Assembly: GCA_020635455.1 (NCBI GenBank)
Contig: JACJZT010000003.1
Location: 248,001-312,000, forward strand
DNA from: Flavobacteriales bacterium
Lineage (GTDB): Bacteria; Bacteroidota; Bacteroidia; NS11-12g; UBA9320
Direction: 5' to 3'
DNA length: 64,000 nucleotides
A model generated the notes under the pieces. It did not search any database, had not been told where the DNA came from, and saw only the letters and a list, made by a program, of their open reading frames with translations. Both the position numbers and the translations under genes were made by a program. Shown one piece after another: positions 44,823 to 52,815 of this stretch; the first letter of the stretch is position 1, and every line of letters begins with the position of its first letter.

Positions 44823-47573
44823 ATGGTGTATTTTAACCTAGAATGCACCGGCTTTTGGGAAGGCACTTTAGCAAAAGTGTATGGTACCTATGACCAGTTG
44901 AATCGATTGATCAGTGCAGATGTATATACTAATAGCACACTATCTTCTAACTCGTGGAATTCATCCGGTTCGGCAGATAGCAGATGGGCGGAGCATTTTT
45001 CATACGATGCAAATGGAAACATTACAAGCCTCACCAGAAATGGAAATAAGGCCGATACATTAGCAATGGATGATCTGGACTACTACTACACGACTAATAC
45101 AAACCGCCTGGCATATGTTGAAGATGCTGTAGCGGATATTAATTACTCAAACGATATTGATAATCAGTCAAGTGGTAATTACGAGTATGATGCCATTGGA
45201 AATTTAATTAAAGATGTAAAGGAAGAAATCTATGATATCAACTGGACCGTTTATGGAAAAATTAGCTCAATTATCAGAACCAGTGAAAGTGACAAATCAG
45301 ACTTAAGTTTTTCTTATACGCCTGACGGACATAGATCCATAAAATCAGTCACACAGGATAGTTCCTTTGGTACATCACGCAGTGTATATATTCATGATGC
45401 TCAGGGAAATATTATGGCGGTCTATGCGCTTCCGATTGTAAAGGTACTGGATACCACGCAACTTGATTTTGAAATAATCAATAATGAATTGCTCAACCAT
45501 ATTACCCTGGAAGAGTTTGGGGATTTTATTATTGATGACATGGATATGGTTTCATTACTTTCTGCTCAGGGATATTATGATCCAACCGGAAATTATCGTA
45601 CAGCCATTTATACAGCAAGTTCAGCATTAGAAGAAGCCCTTCTTTTGATTCTGGACCCGGCTCCTTATTTTAGTGCAAATTCAGGGTTAATCCAGACTGT
45701 ATTTACAAATAACTATACCAATTTAGAAGTACTTCAAGTCCTACTTGAAGGTAATTCCCTATCAAGTATATTATCGAGTGTAATAACAAATGAAATTTCA
45801 AACTCTGCATTTCATTCTCATTTAATGGCAACGCATGGGAATACATGGCTATCAGCACTATATACGCAGGATAATGGAGCATTTCAGACCTTTTATATAA
45901 ACGCAATGGGAATGTACGGGCCTCCGGGTCTTTCTGGTCAAACATATTCGTTTATGGAAAATGAACTTACCAATGTGCTTACCCCCGTTCAACTTCATGC
46001 AGCCATGGCAGCCTTATTATCAGACTCCTATGTCTATAATGCTTATGACAACAATTTTACCACTGTTGACAAAAATCAGTTGCTTTCCAACTATACAGGA
46101 TTTAAATCGGCAGTGTATACAATTTACAGTGAAAGTGATCTGGTATCCTGGGCAGCTTCTTACGACTTAGAAGAGCTATGGACCGAAACGCTTAATGAAG
46201 AAACGTTAAGCGATATTCTTGACTGGTACGAAGCAAACCAAAGTGATGCCTTTTTAAAGAAATGCATTATTATTTACTCTGATTATGTTAATACTATGCT
46301 TACCAATGCAGCCGTTAATTTATATGATTACATGTCTGACATTAAATCTTACTTAGGACAAACCGTGTTTGATAATTTATGTGGCGCATTAGAAGAAACC
46401 TATTTTATTCCTGCAACCGAATTAAGTATAAGTGAATGGCATATGTATGGCAGCAGTCGGCTTGGAATTTATCAAGCAGATAAAAAACTGGCCATTTATT
46501 ATGAGAGCACCCTAACAACAATGGAATACCAGTCACGGGTGAATTTCCGGGTTGTTGGTAAACGCAGATTTGAGCTTTCAAATCATTTAGGAAATGTGCT
46601 TGCAACTGTAAGTGATAAACGAATTGCCTATTGCTCTGAAGAGCAAACTACAATCACATATCACGCTGAGGTAATTACTGCAACTGATTACCATTCCTAT
46701 GGAAGTATAATGGAAGGACGTCAATGGTCAAGTGGGACCTATCGTTTTGGGTTCAATGGGAAGGAAAATGATGTGGAATCAGGAACTCAGGACTATGGGA
46801 TGCGGATATACGATCCTAGGCTGTGCAGGTTTTTGAGTGTTGATCCAATTAGTTTAGAGTATCCATGGAATAGTCCTTATCACTTTGCAGGGAACACACC
46901 AATTTGCGCTAGTGACTTAGATGGATTAGAACCTAATATTGAAACAATTGGGCTAGGTGCCTTGGCAGCAGGTTTTAAAGTTTATACACAGCGACAAGTA
47001 TTACGCAGTAGCAAGAAATTTCAGAGTTTGTCTGATGAAGAGAAGGATAAGGTAATTAGTGTATTGAGAAACTCAGCTCAAGGTGTTTTGTTAAATCTAT
47101 CGGATGAAGGTGTTTCAACGCTAGGATTTGGAATGATTAACTGGTCAAGTATTAAAAAAGGTCAAATAGCAATTTCAATCACTTTAGGAATTACTACAGG
47201 TCTTATACAAGGTCATTTTTCGGCTAAAGCCTTTTCACGGAAATACGATGTTATAGTTAATGATAATAACTATAAAAAGAACGAAGCATTAATAAAAGAA
47301 TATTATTCACTTTTAGATGAAAAAAGATTTGCAGAAAGTGCATTAAAGGAGTCTGAAGAAAAGCAACAAAATTACTCAGCAGATAGTGAAGAAGGTAGAG
47401 AAGTTCAAAAACAAAAAGCAAAAGCTGAAACAGATTTAGCTAAAGTTGATTCTAATCTTAATGAAAAAAAGAGCGAATTTGAAAAAGCTAGTAAAGAAAA
47501 TTCTAAAGCACTTTTAGGTACCGTAAAAATTTTTAAAAGTATTAAATCCATTAAGAAAAAACTTGCTAAATGA
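44823..47573 (+). CDS. Rhs-repeat protein fragment with C-terminal tip (cassette A)
   Basis: The 916-aa protein has Rhs/YD-repeat sequence from residue about 20 (YGTYDQLNRLISADVY, FSYDANGNITSL, YEYDAIGNLIKDV). A Rhs core follows at about 622-705 (YHSYGSIMEGRQW, FGFNGKEND, RIYDPRLCRFLSVDP, DLDGLEP), then a 210-aa tip. It has no signal peptide and lacks the thousand or more residues expected before these repeats, so its 5' end is truncated. Residues 215-600 (many D/N/Y, ALEEALLLILDP) are an atypical insertion between repeats and core. The tip has one hydrophobic stretch and a long Lys/Glu coiled coil (about 820-915); its activity is unknown. The gene overlaps the next by 4 bp. Confidence 0.75.
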   Translation: MVYFNLECTGFWEGTLAKVYGTYDQLNRLISADVYTNSTLSSNSWNSSGSADSRWAEHFSYDANGNITSLTRNGNKADTLAMDDLDYYYTTNTNRLAYVEDAVADINYSNDIDNQSSGNYEYDAIGNLIKDVKEEIYDINWTVYGKISSIIRTSESDKSDLSFSYTPDGHRSIKSVTQDSSFGTSRSVYIHDAQGNIMAVYALPIVKVLDTTQLDFEIINNELLNHITLEEFGDFIIDDMDMVSLLSAQGYYDPTGNYRTAIYTASSALEEALLLILDPAPYFSANSGLIQTVFTNNYTNLEVLQVLLEGNSLSSILSSVITNEISNSAFHSHLMATHGNTWLSALYTQDNGAFQTFYINAMGMYGPPGLSGQTYSFMENELTNVLTPVQLHAAMAALLSDSYVYNAYDNNFTTVDKNQLLSNYTGFKSAVYTIYSESDLVSWAASYDLEELWTETLNEETLSDILDWYEANQSDAFLKKCIIIYSDYVNTMLTNAAVNLYDYMSDIKSYLGQTVFDNLCGALEETYFIPATELSISEWHMYGSSRLGIYQADKKLAIYYESTLTTMEYQSRVNFRVVGKRRFELSNHLGNVLATVSDKRIAYCSEEQTTITYHAEVITATDYHSYGSIMEGRQWSSGTYRFGFNGKENDVESGTQDYGMRIYDPRLCRFLSVDPISLEYPWNSPYHFAGNTPICASDLDGLEPNIETIGLGALAAGFKVYTQRQVLRSSKKFQSLSDEEKDKVISVLRNSAQGVLLNLSDEGVSTLGFGMINWSSIKKGQIAISITLGITTGLIQGHFSAKAFSRKYDVIVNDNNYKKNEALIKEYYSLLDEKRFAESALKESEEKQQNYSADSEEGREVQKQKAKAETDLAKVDSNLNEKKSEFEKASKENSKALLGTVKIFKSIKSIKKKLAK

Positions 47574-48181
47574 CAAAATTAATAATACTCATACCAACAT
47601 TTATTTTATTTTCAAATTGGTCATTTTCACAACAAAATGTTAAATACAAACCTGATTTAATTTTAAATCTTTGTGGAGGTATTGAATTAAAGAATAATAA
47701 CCAAAGGCAAATGAAAATAGATAATGCTGTTCCAGTTATTAAATTTTCAATTGGCGACCATTTATTAAAAAAATATTATTACACAACTTCGATTTCATAT
47801 TCTCACATTAAGGAAGATGGAATTGATAAGTTTGTCGAGTATGATAAAACCGAGATTATGATTGGCTTCGGAATTGAAGCTGTTAAAAACAAAACCATTA
47901 TTAGGCAGCAATTAAGTTTTGGTTCTAATAATTATACTGCTGTTACCATATTTAAAAATGAGCCTATAAATGGTTTCAATTATATGGGTAATAAGTTATC
48001 ATCAAAGAATAATAGATCAATTAAGTATATTGTGGATTTTATTAGTTTGAAAGCAAAAGAAATAAACTATTTAGGTGGATTAAGTATTTCCTATCTCTTA
48101 AAAAATGATTTTATGTTAACTAATGAAGTAAGTAATAGATTTTTTGTTCAGTTATATTGTGGATTAGATTTAAACTTTTGA
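47570..48181 (+). CDS. Exported partner of cassette A, candidate immunity protein
   Basis: The 203-aa protein has a signal peptide (MTKLIILIPTFILFSNWSFSQ) and a beta-rich body with alternating aromatic residues, ending in VQLYCGLDLNF, a barrel-like C-terminal Phe. No family was recognised. Its ATGA overlap with the tip of cassette A and the layout of the neighbouring cassettes suggest an immunity or accessory role; this is inference from position. Confidence 0.5.
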   Translation: MTKLIILIPTFILFSNWSFSQQNVKYKPDLILNLCGGIELKNNNQRQMKIDNAVPVIKFSIGDHLLKKYYYTTSISYSHIKEDGIDKFVEYDKTEIMIGFGIEAVKNKTIIRQQLSFGSNNYTAVTIFKNEPINGFNYMGNKLSSKNNRSIKYIVDFISLKAKEINYLGGLSISYLLKNDFMLTNEVSNRFFVQLYCGLDLNF

Positions 48182-48255
48182 AATTAAAACATACTTTTAT
48201 TGAAATAGGCTCGACTTGTTCTTATACTTCAAACGAAAAGTTTCAATTAATCAGA

Positions 48256-48409
48256 CAACCCAACTTTTTGTGAAGGCAGAAAGACGAATATTCCGACTAA
48301 ACTGAGCCACTAATTCCGGAACAAGGTGAGCCACCCATTTTGGAATAAATTAGCAGTCTTTTTCAATCCAATTTCCTAAATTTGAGTGTCACTTCTTAAA
48401 TAGATCAAA
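48256..48409 (+). repeat. Inverted repeat copy 1 (upstream of cassette B), with IS21-like ends
   Basis: This noncoding stretch is about 85-90% identical to the reverse complement of 57332-57485 upstream of cassette E. It contains two direct TGAGCCAC motifs (in CTGAGCCACTAATTCCGGAA and GTGAGCCACCCATTTTGGAA), reminiscent of the multiple terminal repeats at IS21-family ends. It also holds the shared -7 box TAAATTTG. The homology continues into the Rhs core. Confidence 0.7.
48377..48384 (+). promoter_or_regulatory. -7 box of orphan cassette B
   Basis: TAAATTTG lies 25 nt before the proposed GTG start. The same box is preserved in the inverted copy upstream of cassette E (57357-57364, minus strand), suggesting the orphan tips may be transcribed. 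Confidence 0.35.
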
Positions 48410-49420
48410 GTGCACCTTTCGGTTAGAAATAATAATTCAACATATTACCCTTCCTATGGAAGTGTAATGGAAGGACGTTCATGGACAGGTGGGGCGTATA
48501 GATATGGGTTCAATGGAAAGGAAAATGATGATGAAATTAAGGGAAATGGAAACCAACAGGATTATGGAATGCGGATATACGATCCTAGGCTGTGCAGATT
48601 TTTAAGTGTTGACCCAGTTTCTAATTATTTTCCTTGGTACACACCTTACCTATTTGCAGGAAACAAACCAATTTGGGCTACAGACCTTGATGGGCTTGAG
48701 GAAGATTTTACAAATGCTCAACCCTTTGAATATTATAATGATAAACTAGCTCTAGATATGAATGGTGCACCTTCTTATTCGCCCAAAAATGCAGCTGGTT
48801 TTGCTAGAAATGGCAATTGGTACTTTAAACAATTATTAGAGAAAATGCCATATTTATTTGACGAAGTGAATATAGATTTAATAAGAAATGGATTGGCTCC
48901 TGAAGTAAATGAAACTTGGATAAAATATGTTCCAGAGCACACTGGGTTTGTAGGTGATAAATTAGTTCATCATCATATCGACCAACAGAATATGGCTACA
49001 GCGCTTCCTGAAAAAGTTCACAAAGAATATAGTAATGTGCTGCATACAAGGTATAAAGCTGGAAGATCAGCTGCAGGAAAATTAGGAAAACTTTATAATT
49101 TTTTAGGTGCTATTTTAATGTTTAGAGATCTTTTCAGTAAAGATCCTCACTCTACTTTATCTCAATGGCAAGTGCAGTTAGGTTTTTGTAAAGAAGGTAA
49201 AATGTACTATTCTGAAAAGGATGATAGCTATTTTATTGCTGTGAGTATTGAAAAAACATATAATGCTGATGGGAACGAAGATGGTATGTTTATAACCTAT
49301 GATAGATATGAGTCATATTATTATAATAAGGAAAGTAAGACCTACGAAGGATTTGATAAAATAGGAACATACACAGAATATTATTCCAATGAGACGGGTA
49401 AAAGTGAAGAAATAAAGTAG
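48410..49420 (+). CDS. Orphan Rhs tip with HNH/EndoVII-like nuclease toxin (cassette B)
   Basis: The 336-aa protein consists of a Rhs core only (about 11-97: YYPSYGSVMEGRSW, RYGFNGKENDDE, RIYDPRLCRFLSVDP, DLDGLEE) followed by a 240-aa tip. The tip contains VGDKLVHHHIDQQNMATALPEKVH with H187-H189, then H204 and H212. This resembles the LHH/WHH-type His motifs of HNH/EndoVII-fold polymorphic toxins, so a DNase is likely. The start is GTG at 48410. There is no Rhs shell or secretion signal, so it is an orphan or donor cassette. The SUKH-like gene 6 bp downstream is its expected immunity gene. Confidence 0.65.
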   Translation: MHLSVRNNNSTYYPSYGSVMEGRSWTGGAYRYGFNGKENDDEIKGNGNQQDYGMRIYDPRLCRFLSVDPVSNYFPWYTPYLFAGNKPIWATDLDGLEEDFTNAQPFEYYNDKLALDMNGAPSYSPKNAAGFARNGNWYFKQLLEKMPYLFDEVNIDLIRNGLAPEVNETWIKYVPEHTGFVGDKLVHHHIDQQNMATALPEKVHKEYSNVLHTRYKAGRSAAGKLGKLYNFLGAILMFRDLFSKDPHSTLSQWQVQLGFCKEGKMYYSEKDDSYFIAVSIEKTYNADGNEDGMFITYDRYESYYYNKESKTYEGFDKIGTYTEYYSNETGKSEEIK

Positions 49421-49426
49421 TAAATC

Positions 49427-49957
49427 ATGACAGGATTAAATTTTATAACTGAGTATCTAAAACAAAAACCGGATTATCATCTAATGCAGTTATCAGGCAT
49501 CCCAACAAAAAATATTCAAAGATACTTAAATGCTTTCAAAATAGAGAGTAAAGACACCGTAGATATTTCCAATAATAATACACAGATAGAATTCCTTTAT
49601 ACAAGATATAATATGGCTAATATAGAAATTCGATCTTTTTGCTTTTTAGATAATTTAAAATATTCCGATAACTTTTGTATATTTGGTCGTTTTGATACAG
49701 AAAGGGTTGCTTGCAATTTAAATACAAACGAAATTGTCATGCTAGATGAGAATTCAAACTACATTATGTGTGGTTGTGCCCCTAATGAAAATCTTTTTTT
49801 TGATGCCTTAATTAGCTGTGCAGAGTATTCTAAGAAATTAAAAGAAAATAGTAACAATACAATAGAAGCGCCAAACGAAAGAGTGGACAAGATTGTTAAA
49901 TTGGTTGGAGATAAATATAGAGATTTTTATTGTGTCCTACTCGGTTGTTATAGCTAA
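49427..49957 (+). CDS. SUKH-like candidate immunity protein for cassette B
   Basis: The 176-aa cytosolic protein (no signal peptide) contains FGRFDTERVACNLNTNEIVMLDENSNYIMCGCAPNENLFFDALISC. This resembles the SMI1/KNR4-type (SUKH) pattern of a short acidic strand-turn-strand followed by an F-x-x-x-L helix. SUKH proteins are common immunity proteins for nuclease toxins in polymorphic loci, which agrees with a nuclease tip just upstream. The family call is from pattern only. Confidence 0.5.
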   Translation: MTGLNFITEYLKQKPDYHLMQLSGIPTKNIQRYLNAFKIESKDTVDISNNNTQIEFLYTRYNMANIEIRSFCFLDNLKYSDNFCIFGRFDTERVACNLNTNEIVMLDENSNYIMCGCAPNENLFFDALISCAEYSKKLKENSNNTIEAPNERVDKIVKLVGDKYRDFYCVLLGCYS

Positions 49958-49991
49958 TTCAACTTTATTCTATTTCTAATATCATAATTAT

Positions 49992-51062
49992 GTGACCACT
50001 CCCGATAACTTAAGATTCTACTTTCCTATTAAATCCAAACCAACGCCAATCCAATCTAGCAATGCTGTATACTGTACCCGCCATTACACTCCCTATGGAA
50101 GTGTAATGGAAGGAAGAAGTTGGAGTATTGAAAGTGCTGGTGGATATAGGTTTGGGTTTAACGGTAAAGAAGACGATGATGAAAAGCAAACACAGGATTA
50201 TGGTTTTAGAACATACTATCCAAGATTAGGTCGTTTCTTATCTGTTGACCCACTTACAAAAGAATATCCATATTTAACACCTTATCAATTTGCGAGTAAC
50301 TCTCCCATATCAGGAATTGATTTGGATGGTTTAGAATATTATTATGCTGCTGATGGGAAATTTTTAGGACAGGGAGGTGACCCTGATAATAAAGAGGTTC
50401 GATTGGGTAAAATAACAGGTAAAACAAAATCGGGAAAAAATATTATTACAGCAGTTGATTTGAAAGGTCAAGCACCAAGTAAGTGGACGGTAATACACAA
50501 TAATCACGATGACTTTAAAGCAATGGCAGGTGTTTTATATGCAGAAGCAGACGGAACGACATCAGAGGCTGTGGATGAAGTTGCAGGTATTTATTCTGTA
50601 CTTGAAAATCGAGCAAAATATGAGGGGACAACTGTTAAAGAGCAAATGACAACTGCGAAAGGAGTTTATGGTGCAAGCGAAGCTGACAAAATAAACCAAG
50701 CTGATAAAGCTGGAATGACTGCGAAGAAAGAAGCTGTATTCTCTGGGTTGATTAAAGGTATATTATCAGAAACAGACTTTTCAAATGGTGCATTCTATTG
50801 GGATGGTAAAGATTTTGAGAAAGGCGGGGGGCATAATGAACGTTATAAGCCAGGTTTCCAATTTACTGATAAGAGCCATGATTTATTTAATCAGGGAGAT
50901 AATAAAAAATCTGGAACAGCCAACGGAGTAACATGGGATTATAAGTATCAATCAACTGGCGCAAAAGGGAAAACAACTTTTTCCAAACTAACGGATAAGT
51001 GGAGAGATGCCCAATACCCTGGTGCAGGTAAAGGTAAACAAGTAGGTAAAGGGAAAGAGTAA
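49992..51062 (+). CDS. Orphan Rhs tip with SleB-like wall-hydrolase toxin (cassette C)
   Basis: The 356-aa protein has a Rhs core at about 31-114 (HYTPYGSVMEGRSW, AGGYRFGFNGKEDDDE, RLGRFLSVDP, DLDGLEY) and a 240-aa tip. The tip reads MAGVLYAEADGTTSEAVDEVAGIYSVLENRAKY (about 178-210), matching the YxEARG...VAxVxxNR pattern of SleB/hydrolase_2 peptidoglycan hydrolases, with E185 as the likely catalytic residue. The start (GTG at 49992) is uncertain. The following gene encodes a lipoprotein, consistent with a periplasmic target. Confidence 0.6.
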   Translation: MTTPDNLRFYFPIKSKPTPIQSSNAVYCTRHYTPYGSVMEGRSWSIESAGGYRFGFNGKEDDDEKQTQDYGFRTYYPRLGRFLSVDPLTKEYPYLTPYQFASNSPISGIDLDGLEYYYAADGKFLGQGGDPDNKEVRLGKITGKTKSGKNIITAVDLKGQAPSKWTVIHNNHDDFKAMAGVLYAEADGTTSEAVDEVAGIYSVLENRAKYEGTTVKEQMTTAKGVYGASEADKINQADKAGMTAKKEAVFSGLIKGILSETDFSNGAFYWDGKDFEKGGGHNERYKPGFQFTDKSHDLFNQGDNKKSGTANGVTWDYKYQSTGAKGKTTFSKLTDKWRDAQYPGAGKGKQVGKGKE

Positions 51063-51066
51063 TAAC

Positions 51067-51648
51067 ATGAAAAATTTATTTAGTTTAATTTTTGTTGGAC
51101 TGTTTGCTTGTTGCACATCAAATGTGAATAAAGAGGTTGTCTCTACAATAAGCAATTTGACACCCGTTTCTCGAAACAACAAGGTAGCTGAAGTTCCTTG
51201 CAAAGAAGATTCATTAGTGAAAATACTTCTAAATAATGGGATAAAAGCTGTTAAGGGCGGAGAGTTAATATCTGAACCCGATATTAAGTATACTTCGGGT
51301 TATTCTGATGATTTTTCATTTACTCATTATCAATTTTCTTACAATGAAAACTCTATTGAGTTTGTTGACACGGTATATGAAAAAAGTAAAGTCGATAAAC
51401 GAAACTTGTATTTAAACAACAAGCCTTTGAATGTTTGTTGTATTAAGAATAACACATTTGATTTAGATTCAATGGAAGTGCATATTGATTATACAGAGTC
51501 TGAAATTTATACATTTAAAAATAATCCGTTCTATTTATTGGTTGTATCGCACCCTATGAATTGGGTGGGAACGATGACTAGATTTTCTTTTTTTCAATTG
51601 ATTAACTCAAAAGAAAATACAGTAGTTGAATTTATTAGAGATGCCTAG
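51067..51648 (+). CDS. Lipoprotein, candidate periplasmic immunity protein for cassette C
   Basis: The 193-aa protein has a signal peptide with lipobox at LFACC (Cys15/16), then an alpha/beta body that I do not recognise. It starts 4 bp after the stop of a putative wall-hydrolase tip. A membrane-anchored periplasmic inhibitor is what such a toxin would need; the pairing is inferred from position and topology. Confidence 0.55.
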   Translation: MKNLFSLIFVGLFACCTSNVNKEVVSTISNLTPVSRNNKVAEVPCKEDSLVKILLNNGIKAVKGGELISEPDIKYTSGYSDDFSFTHYQFSYNENSIEFVDTVYEKSKVDKRNLYLNNKPLNVCCIKNNTFDLDSMEVHIDYTESEIYTFKNNPFYLLVVSHPMNWVGTMTRFSFFQLINSKENTVVEFIRDA

Positions 51649-51710
51649 AAAAACCTAAATATTTTTAGTCTTCTGTCAGATCAAGTCGCGACTATTACAT
51701 TTTAAGTTAT

Positions 51711-52005
51711 CTGTAATACTCCCTTAGGATAACTTTGCTAATACTGCTCACAAAGCATGAACTTGGTAACTCCAACCAGGTTGAGGGATTGTTCTATTTA
51801 GGGGAACATGCCGTACAGCTCCTTATGCGAGGGTTTTTCTGAGGCCGGTGGTAAAACAATGGAATAGAGTTCTTTATCGGTTAATTGAAGCAGTTCCTTG
51901 TAGGACAAAGGGTGTACGTCAAAAATGGACTTGTACTTGTCGATGGAGTTTCTTGATATGGAAGTGAGACGACTGATCTGACGACCCGACTTTGTAATTT
52001 GTACC
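51711..52005 (-). pseudogene. istA: Decayed IS21-family transposase IstA fragment
   Basis: On the minus strand one frame reads KSGRQISRLTSISRNSIDKY, then SIFDVHPLSYKELLQLTDKE, PPASEKPSHKELYGMFP, stop, IEQSLNLVGVTKFMLCEQY, stop, QSYPKGVL. This is the N-terminal HTH and linker of IstA: SRNxxxKY followed by GVTxxxLWEQYxxxYPxG. Two in-frame stops and loss of everything after the linker show it is dead; no DDE domain or istB remains. The remaining bases of the gap 51649-52065 hold only this and the promoter of the next gene. Confidence 0.65.
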
Positions 52006-52028
52006 GATATTTATATTGGCTATCTTTG
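51998..52028 (+). promoter_or_regulatory. Promoter of the XRE-like regulator
   Basis: TTTG (51998-52001), 19 nt, then TATCTTTG (52021-52028): both elements match exactly. The leader to the ATG at 52066 is about 30 nt. The promoter lies at the edge of the istA remnant. Confidence 0.6.
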
Positions 52029-52065
52029 TCTTTTATAATAAAAATAAACCTATTTAAAGCCATAT

Positions 52066-52389
52066 ATGATTTTCAGACAGCACAAAGCAGCCTTTCGTAA
52101 ACTCAAAGGGATTTCCCAGGGCAATCTATGTAAATCGGTTAGAACTTTAGGAGATATTATCGGCAAGTATGAACGTAATGAGGTAAAACCCCCCATAGTG
52201 GTTGCTTCTAAAATTGCCTATATACTTGAAGTAAGTCTTGATTATCTGCTCGGTATGATTTCCCTTGAACTGGATAAAAAAACTCTCAAACTCTTACATG
52301 ACATAAAAAAACTCCTTGAAACCGATAAATATAATATTTCCTATACCATTGACGGGCTGATTAAGGCGGCGAAGATTAATGCACTCTAA
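52066..52389 (+). CDS. XRE/Cro-CI-type HTH regulator
   Basis: This 107-aa protein begins with a Cro/CI-like helix-turn-helix: RKLKGISQGNLCKSV, then IIGKYERNEVKPPIVVASKIAYILEVSLDYLLG (to about residue 65). A short helical C-terminus (LDKKTLKLLHDIKKLLETD) follows. The first helix pair is a little divergent (GNLCKSVRTLGD for the usual EELAEKLGVS) but the rest is typical. It sits at the centre of symmetry of the cassette array; a role in its control is possible but unproven. Confidence 0.75.
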   Translation: MIFRQHKAAFRKLKGISQGNLCKSVRTLGDIIGKYERNEVKPPIVVASKIAYILEVSLDYLLGMISLELDKKTLKLLHDIKKLLETDKYNISYTIDGLIKAAKINAL

Positions 52390-52431
52390 AACACAAGTGC
52401 CTAGCGGCAATATCCCCCAATATATAATCAG

Positions 52432-52815
52432 ATGGAATCCATTATTAAAATTTGGCCTTATATTAAAATTGTTCTCGAAGCCATATTCTTAATTTGTTGT
52501 TTAATCCTTCCATTCTTGCTTATTTCACTAGCATTGAAAAAAAAGAAATTAGTTATATGTATAGATCAAATTGAAAAAAAAGAAACAATTGAATATACCA
52601 AAGATATTAATTTAGCGTTTGATCCACTTTTTGTATTTAATCTTTTTGCTGAACTACCAGAAATTAAAAAAGACCCGTCGCTTAATAAAAATAAGTTAGC
52701 CTTAGAGTTAGAAGAAAAAATAACTATTCTTACAAAAATTGTAAAACGTATTTCTGTAATACTCGGAACCACTTTATTACTTCTGCTTGTGTTAATTAAT
52801 TGGCTTGAGAGTTGA
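52432..52815 (+). CDS. Small membrane protein, unknown
   Basis: This 127-aa protein has a long N-terminal hydrophobic segment (about 12-36), a cytosolic charged middle (about 37-100) and a C-terminal transmembrane helix (about 107-124). No family was recognised. It is convergent with, and overlaps by 20 bp, the lipoprotein gene on the other strand. It may be a membrane immunity protein left from a lost cassette; that is a guess from position. Confidence 0.45.
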   Translation: MESIIKIWPYIKIVLEAIFLICCLILPFLLISLALKKKKLVICIDQIEKKETIEYTKDINLAFDPLFVFNLFAELPEIKKDPSLNKNKLALELEEKITILTKIVKRISVILGTTLLLLLVLINWLES

